Shown here piece after piece: positions 61,501 to 64,000 of a stretch of DNA of 64,000 nucleotides (within the stretch, counting starts at the first letter, position 1; each line of letters begins with the position of its first letter). The notes below the pieces were generated by a model, which had not been told where the DNA came from, did not search any database, and saw only the letters and a list, made by a program, of their open reading frames with translations. Both the position numbers and the translations under genes were made by a program. This DNA comes from Sediminivirga luteola (GTDB lineage: Bacteria > Actinomycetota > Actinomycetes > Actinomycetales > Brevibacteriaceae): NCBI RefSeq assembly GCF_014639315.1, contig NZ_BMFY01000003.1, positions 248,001 to 312,000 of the forward strand. Direction: 5' to 3'.

Positions 61501-61945
61501 TCCCGGCAGTGCTGCTCCGCGGTTGCCGGAGGCCGGCGATTTCGAGCAGACGCTCGGGGAGCTGTGGGCGACCGGAACCACGGCGGAGGACTATCCCACC
61601 GTGCATCTGCGGGACGAGCTCACGAGCCGGGGGATCAGCGGCATCGATGCCCTGAAGGATCACCCCGGCGGCACCAGGGTGAGCGTGGCGGGCCTGGTGA
61701 CGCATCGGCAGCGTCCGGCGACCGCCACCGGGATCACCTTCATGAACCTGGAGGACGAGTACGGCATGCTCAATGTGGTCTGCACCGCGGGGTTGTGGAA
61801 GCGGTACCGGCAGACCGCGCTGCGGGCGAATGCAATCATCGTGCACGGCGTGCTGCAGCGGGAGGGGCCGGTCATCAGCGTGCGTGCCGAGCGGCTGGAG
61901 GCGCTGCCGACCTCGCTGAGCACCCGTTCCCGGGACTTCCAGTGA
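58565..61945 (+). CDS. dnaE2: Error-prone DNA polymerase III alpha-type DnaE2
   Basis: The translesion C-family polymerase of the actinobacterial mutasome, 1126 aa. The N-terminus MSGWFNPRITWAELE is typical. After a basic linker of about 60 residues comes the PHP domain (YAELHAHSNFSFLHGASSPE). The polymerase core shows CQGRGSAAGSALCYVLGITA and the catalytic Asp pair in GYPDIDLDIESARREE (about residues 470-474). RHLGIHSGGMVLCDRP, AIIRPGPIQGG and NYGFPESHAISFAALVF follow. An HhH region and a C-terminal OB fold (VAGLVTHRQRPATATGITF) end the protein. Expression is expected from the SOS-controlled promoter before imuB'. Confidence 0.95.
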   Translation: MSGWFNPRITWAELEGRLSADSAEALPPEARTGEPLAHRRRPSREGRKARQDRKPQPEGTTPGTGMVSGEASPRRKAPAGKAQGTRSARYAELHAHSNFSFLHGASSPEQLVKEAIDRGLSALALTDHDGFYGAARFARAAEGTGLATVFGASLPLPEGRLPLLCAGVEGYRRLSSAITRAQMAGSKDGIRCEAEDLAAQSGGHWQVLTGGRDGPLHAHLGDDDGGLGYLRQLRDLFGPGHVEVELVRHGLPDDDERIRHLSTLAERAGLPVVAANAVRYAVPAQMRLAQAVEAVSRRSSMEQIAGELPAATQAMLRGPEEMTVLFAEHPGAVARAVQLGDELSFQLSLAEPRLPEPPVEGQDHAKVLREYAIAGTLERYGPRATERVKGAWAQVERELDAVESMGFCGYFLIVHDIARFCREANIFCQGRGSAAGSALCYVLGITAVDSVAEGLLFERFLAPERDGYPDIDLDIESARREEVIQYVYRHYGRDRAAQVANVISYRGRSAVRDMARALGYAPGQQDAWAKQVERWGELPETAGEGEDGIPGQVLELASQMLKAPRHLGIHSGGMVLCDRPVSEVVPVEWGRMENRSVVQWDKDDCADMKLVKFDLLGLGMLGALHEMVDLVRQRHGLAVERSLLNRSDPRVYEMLCRGDAVGVFQVESRAQLATLPRLAPTNIYELAIQVAIIRPGPIQGGSVHPYIRRKQEKEEVTYPHEMFKPVLKRTLGVPLFQEQLMQLAMVAADFTGGDADELRRAMSAKRSLERMQGLKERFFAGTDKKGIDRSTAEAIYAKIEAFANYGFPESHAISFAALVFDSAWFKCYFPAAFCVGLLRHQPMGFYSPQSLIADARRHGVEIRGVDINASEVQACLEGDPPQLSGFPREPVEADAIRLGLGSIRGLGTQAAELVVAARDREGAFSSVADLCHRVELSQGALEALAAAGAFDSLGISRREALWTAGALAGAGPQTLPGVDPGSAAPRLPEAGDFEQTLGELWATGTTAEDYPTVHLRDELTSRGISGIDALKDHPGGTRVSVAGLVTHRQRPATATGITFMNLEDEYGMLNVVCTAGLWKRYRQTALRANAIIVHGVLQREGPVISVRAERLEALPTSLSTRSRDFQ

Positions 61946-62115
61946 ACGCGGGTAGCCGCGAGCGGGCATGAGACCGGGCAGCTGCCGATGCGCGATCACC
62001 GGCTGCGGAGCAGGACGGCCATCAGGCATCGGCGCGCTGGGCCTACGCACGATCACAGACGAGTGTGTTCGGGGCACTTCGGCCAGGTGGTGTGGAGATG
62101 CAAGGAGCGTTGTCC

Positions 62116-64000
62116 GTGCCAACGGCTAGCGTGAGTGTCATGACAGAAGATCGGACCGCTCGCCACAGCGACGGCGGAACCCTGACTGGGGACTCCGCCG
62201 GAACTGCTGTGCGCGGGACCGGGGTCGGCGGCGCAGGGGCAGGCGGCACAGGGGCAGGCATCCCCGAGCACGCGCGGGCGAGTGCCGATCACGATTTCCT
62301 CCCTGCGGCAGGCACCGGTGATGGTTCCTCTTCCGAAGCGGGCGCCGGTGACAGTTCCTCTTCCGAAGCGGGCGCCGGTGACGGTTCTCTCTCTGCGGTG
62401 GGAGTCCCTCACGCGGACGGGGCTGGCCACGCCATGCCCCATGATGCCCCGGCCGCTCGCCGTGCTTCGCGTGGCAATCACCGTGCTTCGCGCGGCGACG
62501 ATCGTGCGGACACAGGCGCGGGGCACTGGCGTGAGCGGCTCACCGCTCTGGCCCGGGGCCGCGCCTGTGCCGAGGCAGCCGAACTCGCCGCAGCTCTGGA
62601 TCACCTCGATGCGGAGGTGGCCCGGATCGAGGCAGACCAGTCCGGCGACTGGACCGTCGTGAACGGCGAGCGCGTGTTCCTTCCGGCCGAGGTCACGGAA
62701 GCCCAGCGCGGAGCCGTGATCTATGAGATCGGACGTGCTCTGGGATGGAGCCCCGCGCAGGCATCGCTGCGTCTGGCCCGGGCAGCACGAGTGCGTGAGG
62801 AACTGCCCATCGTGTGGAACGGGTTCCTGGCCGGCCGGCTGGACGCCTCCCGCGTGTACGTCCTCGCCGATGCCGCGGCGCGCCTGGAAAGGCTCGAATC
62901 GCTGCGCATCCTGGACGCACGGGCCGCAGAATACGCGTGCAGTCACACTCTCGGGGAACTGAGGAGGTGGCTCCGGCGTCTCATCGCGCAGCTGGAGCCG
63001 GATATCCAGAGCGAACGGGCACATCGCGCGCTTGCCGAGCGGTGCGTGAGCGTGGAACACCGCGAGGAGGGGATGAGCGAGCTCTGGGCCCTCCTGCCGA
63101 CGATGCACGCCGTGGTGATCGACCAGGCACTGACCAAGGCCGCCAAGCGAGTCGTCGGTTCTGGCCGGACGTTGTCGCAGGCCCGGGCCGACGTCCTCGC
63201 GGATGTCCTCACGGGAGGAAAGCTCCCGCATCCCGCGGAGCAGCATCCCACGGGGCAGCATCTTTCCCCGGAAGCAGGTCAGTGTGCCTCCCCGGGAACG
63301 AGGCGCGCGGAAGCGGGAACGGAAGAACCCGCGCACCCGAGGGAAAGCACCCCAGACACGCCCGACGGGCATATGGACGCCCCTGCCATGTTCCCCGAGC
63401 CCGGCGCGGGACTGCGGGCGCTCTCGGAGGTACGGGTCCACATCGGCGTCACCGTACCGGCGGAAGCGCTGGCCGGCGTCAGGCAGGCCCCCGCCGTCGG
63501 CGACGACGGTTCATGGACGATTCCGGTGCCGTCCTTGCTCCACCTGCTCACCGGCGATGGCCCGCCCCGGAGTCCCGCCGATCACACGCCACCACCAGCA
63601 CGCGGGGATAAGAGGCCGTCGGCAGCGAATCTCCGTGAGGGGCAACCGCGTCTAGGCACCAGCCACGGACCATCGGCGGCAGGCAAGGGCGGTTCACCGC
63701 CCTCGATAAGAGCCGAAGACAGTCCGCCGTCGATAGACGCCGATGGTGCCGCGCCCCGAGCAAGCGCCCGCGATGAACCACCGGCACGCGTCGACGATGG
63801 GCCGCCCTCGGCAGGGCCAGGCACGGCTGCCCCTGCGGATAGCTCTGCCCACGTGCAAACGCCGCCGACGGCGGACGCACCTGGACCAGCGAGCCGTGAA
63901 AAACCGGAGCGCCCAGACCACCGCGTCTCCGTCTTCTGGCATCGTCTGCTCCTCGGCGGACGAGGCGATGGTGGCGAGCAGCGTGATGGCGGTGAGGTGC
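62116..64000 (+). CDS. DUF222 / HNH endonuclease family protein, N-terminal part (cut by window edge)
   Basis: An open frame of 628 codons that runs off the end of the window. Residues 1-130 are low-complexity Gly/Ala/Ser/Asp-rich sequence with a 30-bp repeat. The DUF222 domain follows: ACAEAAELAAALDHLDAEVA, EVTEAQRGAVIYEIGRALGW, VREELPIVWNGFLAGRLDAS and KAAKRVVGSGRTLSQARADV. A further Pro/Ala-rich stretch of about 150 residues lies from about 485 on. The HNH motif would come later and is not seen. Start GTG at 62116 has AAGGAG 8 nt upstream; ATG at 62140 is possible. Such proteins are multicopy in actinobacteria and of poorly known role. Confidence 0.85.
   Translation, partial: MPTASVSVMTEDRTARHSDGGTLTGDSAGTAVRGTGVGGAGAGGTGAGIPEHARASADHDFLPAAGTGDGSSSEAGAGDSSSSEAGAGDGSLSAVGVPHADGAGHAMPHDAPAARRASRGNHRASRGDDRADTGAGHWRERLTALARGRACAEAAELAAALDHLDAEVARIEADQSGDWTVVNGERVFLPAEVTEAQRGAVIYEIGRALGWSPAQASLRLARAARVREELPIVWNGFLAGRLDASRVYVLADAAARLERLESLRILDARAAEYACSHTLGELRRWLRRLIAQLEPDIQSERAHRALAERCVSVEHREEGMSELWALLPTMHAVVIDQALTKAAKRVVGSGRTLSQARADVLADVLTGGKLPHPAEQHPTGQHLSPEAGQCASPGTRRAEAGTEEPAHPRESTPDTPDGHMDAPAMFPEPGAGLRALSEVRVHIGVTVPAEALAGVRQAPAVGDDGSWTIPVPSLLHLLTGDGPPRSPADHTPPPARGDKRPSAANLREGQPRLGTSHGPSAAGKGGSPPSIRAEDSPPSIDADGAAPRASARDEPPARVDDGPPSAGPGTAAPADSSAHVQTPPTADAPGPASREKPERPDHRVSVFWHRLLLGGRGDGGEQRDGGEV
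62311..62400 (+). repeat. Three 30-bp tandem repeats in the DUF222 gene
   Basis: Units at 62311, 62341 and 62371 encode GTGDGSSSEA, GAGDSSSSEA and GAGDGSLSAV. The first two differ at only three bases. The repeat lies in the disordered N-terminal part. Confidence 0.85.

Noticed and set aside
58487..62122. Open frame of 1211 codons on the minus strand
   Set aside because: It is the shadow of dnaE2 in a high-GC genome: codon bias and all recognisable motifs belong to the plus strand, and the product is His/Arg/Gly-rich without domains.
62053..63441. Minus-strand frame of 462 codons at the right end
   Set aside because: Shadow of the DUF222 gene, which has clear domain motifs on the plus strand.

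Overview
The window is high-GC DNA from a mycothiol-making, proteasome-bearing actinobacterium, most likely Micrococcales and possibly Micrococcaceae-like. The evidence is mshC, a complete Pup-proteasome gene set (arc, dop, pup, prcB, prcA, pafA), dnaE2, DUF3090, SCO1664-type, DUF5703 and DUF222 proteins, GTG starts and many 4-bp ATGA/GTGA overlaps. Several genes look leaderless: a TAnnnT-type hexamer lies 6-7 nt before the start codon. No species can be named from sequence reading alone.

Layout. 1-503 holds the N-terminus of a DEAD-box helicase. 800-7946 is a housekeeping run: glyS, a YibE/F membrane protein, dusB, dgt and dnaG. 8093-10514 is metY-metX (methionine). 10548-16984 is a fatty-acid module: an acyl-CoA oxidase/dehydrogenase and a TetR regulator face fadA-fabG-maoC across two 11-bp palindromes. 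The gene set resembles the mycobacterial fadE5/fadA2/fabG4/htdX locus. 17063-20530 looks more accessory: a secreted phospholipase A2, a PucR-like regulator, an HSL-type esterase, about 0.5 kb without a recognisable gene, and tRNA-Leu(GAG). 21194-24649 encodes a large LPXTG surface protein with a von Willebrand A domain and a 30-unit Asp-Pro-Thr-Thr stalk.

24653-37379 is mixed core genome: HAD hydrolases, CutA, a siderophore-interacting flavoprotein with a possible iron box, a DMT permease, an aldo/keto reductase homologue lacking its catalytic tetrad, uppP, the conserved block histidine phosphatase/DUF3090/SCO1664/mshC, PAC2, a RecB-type nuclease and a site-2 protease. 37427-51030 is trmI-arc and dop-pup-prcB-prcA-pafA. 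Between arc and dop sit a TAXI-TRAP transporter operon, a pyruvate-oxidase-like TPP enzyme and a DUF3054 gene. Two FKBP-type peptidyl-prolyl isomerases follow. 52704-55500 (minus) is a response regulator, a histidine kinase and a second degenerate kinase-like membrane protein, divergent from an LPATG-anchored surface protein (55738-57027).

57884-61945 is a DNA-damage mutasome operon in reduced form. The gene before dnaE2 encodes only the C-terminal part of ImuB, without the Y-family polymerase region. It has a LexA-type box over its -10 element. A 34-codon Met/Asp-repeat reading frame overlaps both neighbours. I judge this the most interesting locus. The window ends inside a DUF222 (HNH-endonuclease family) gene.
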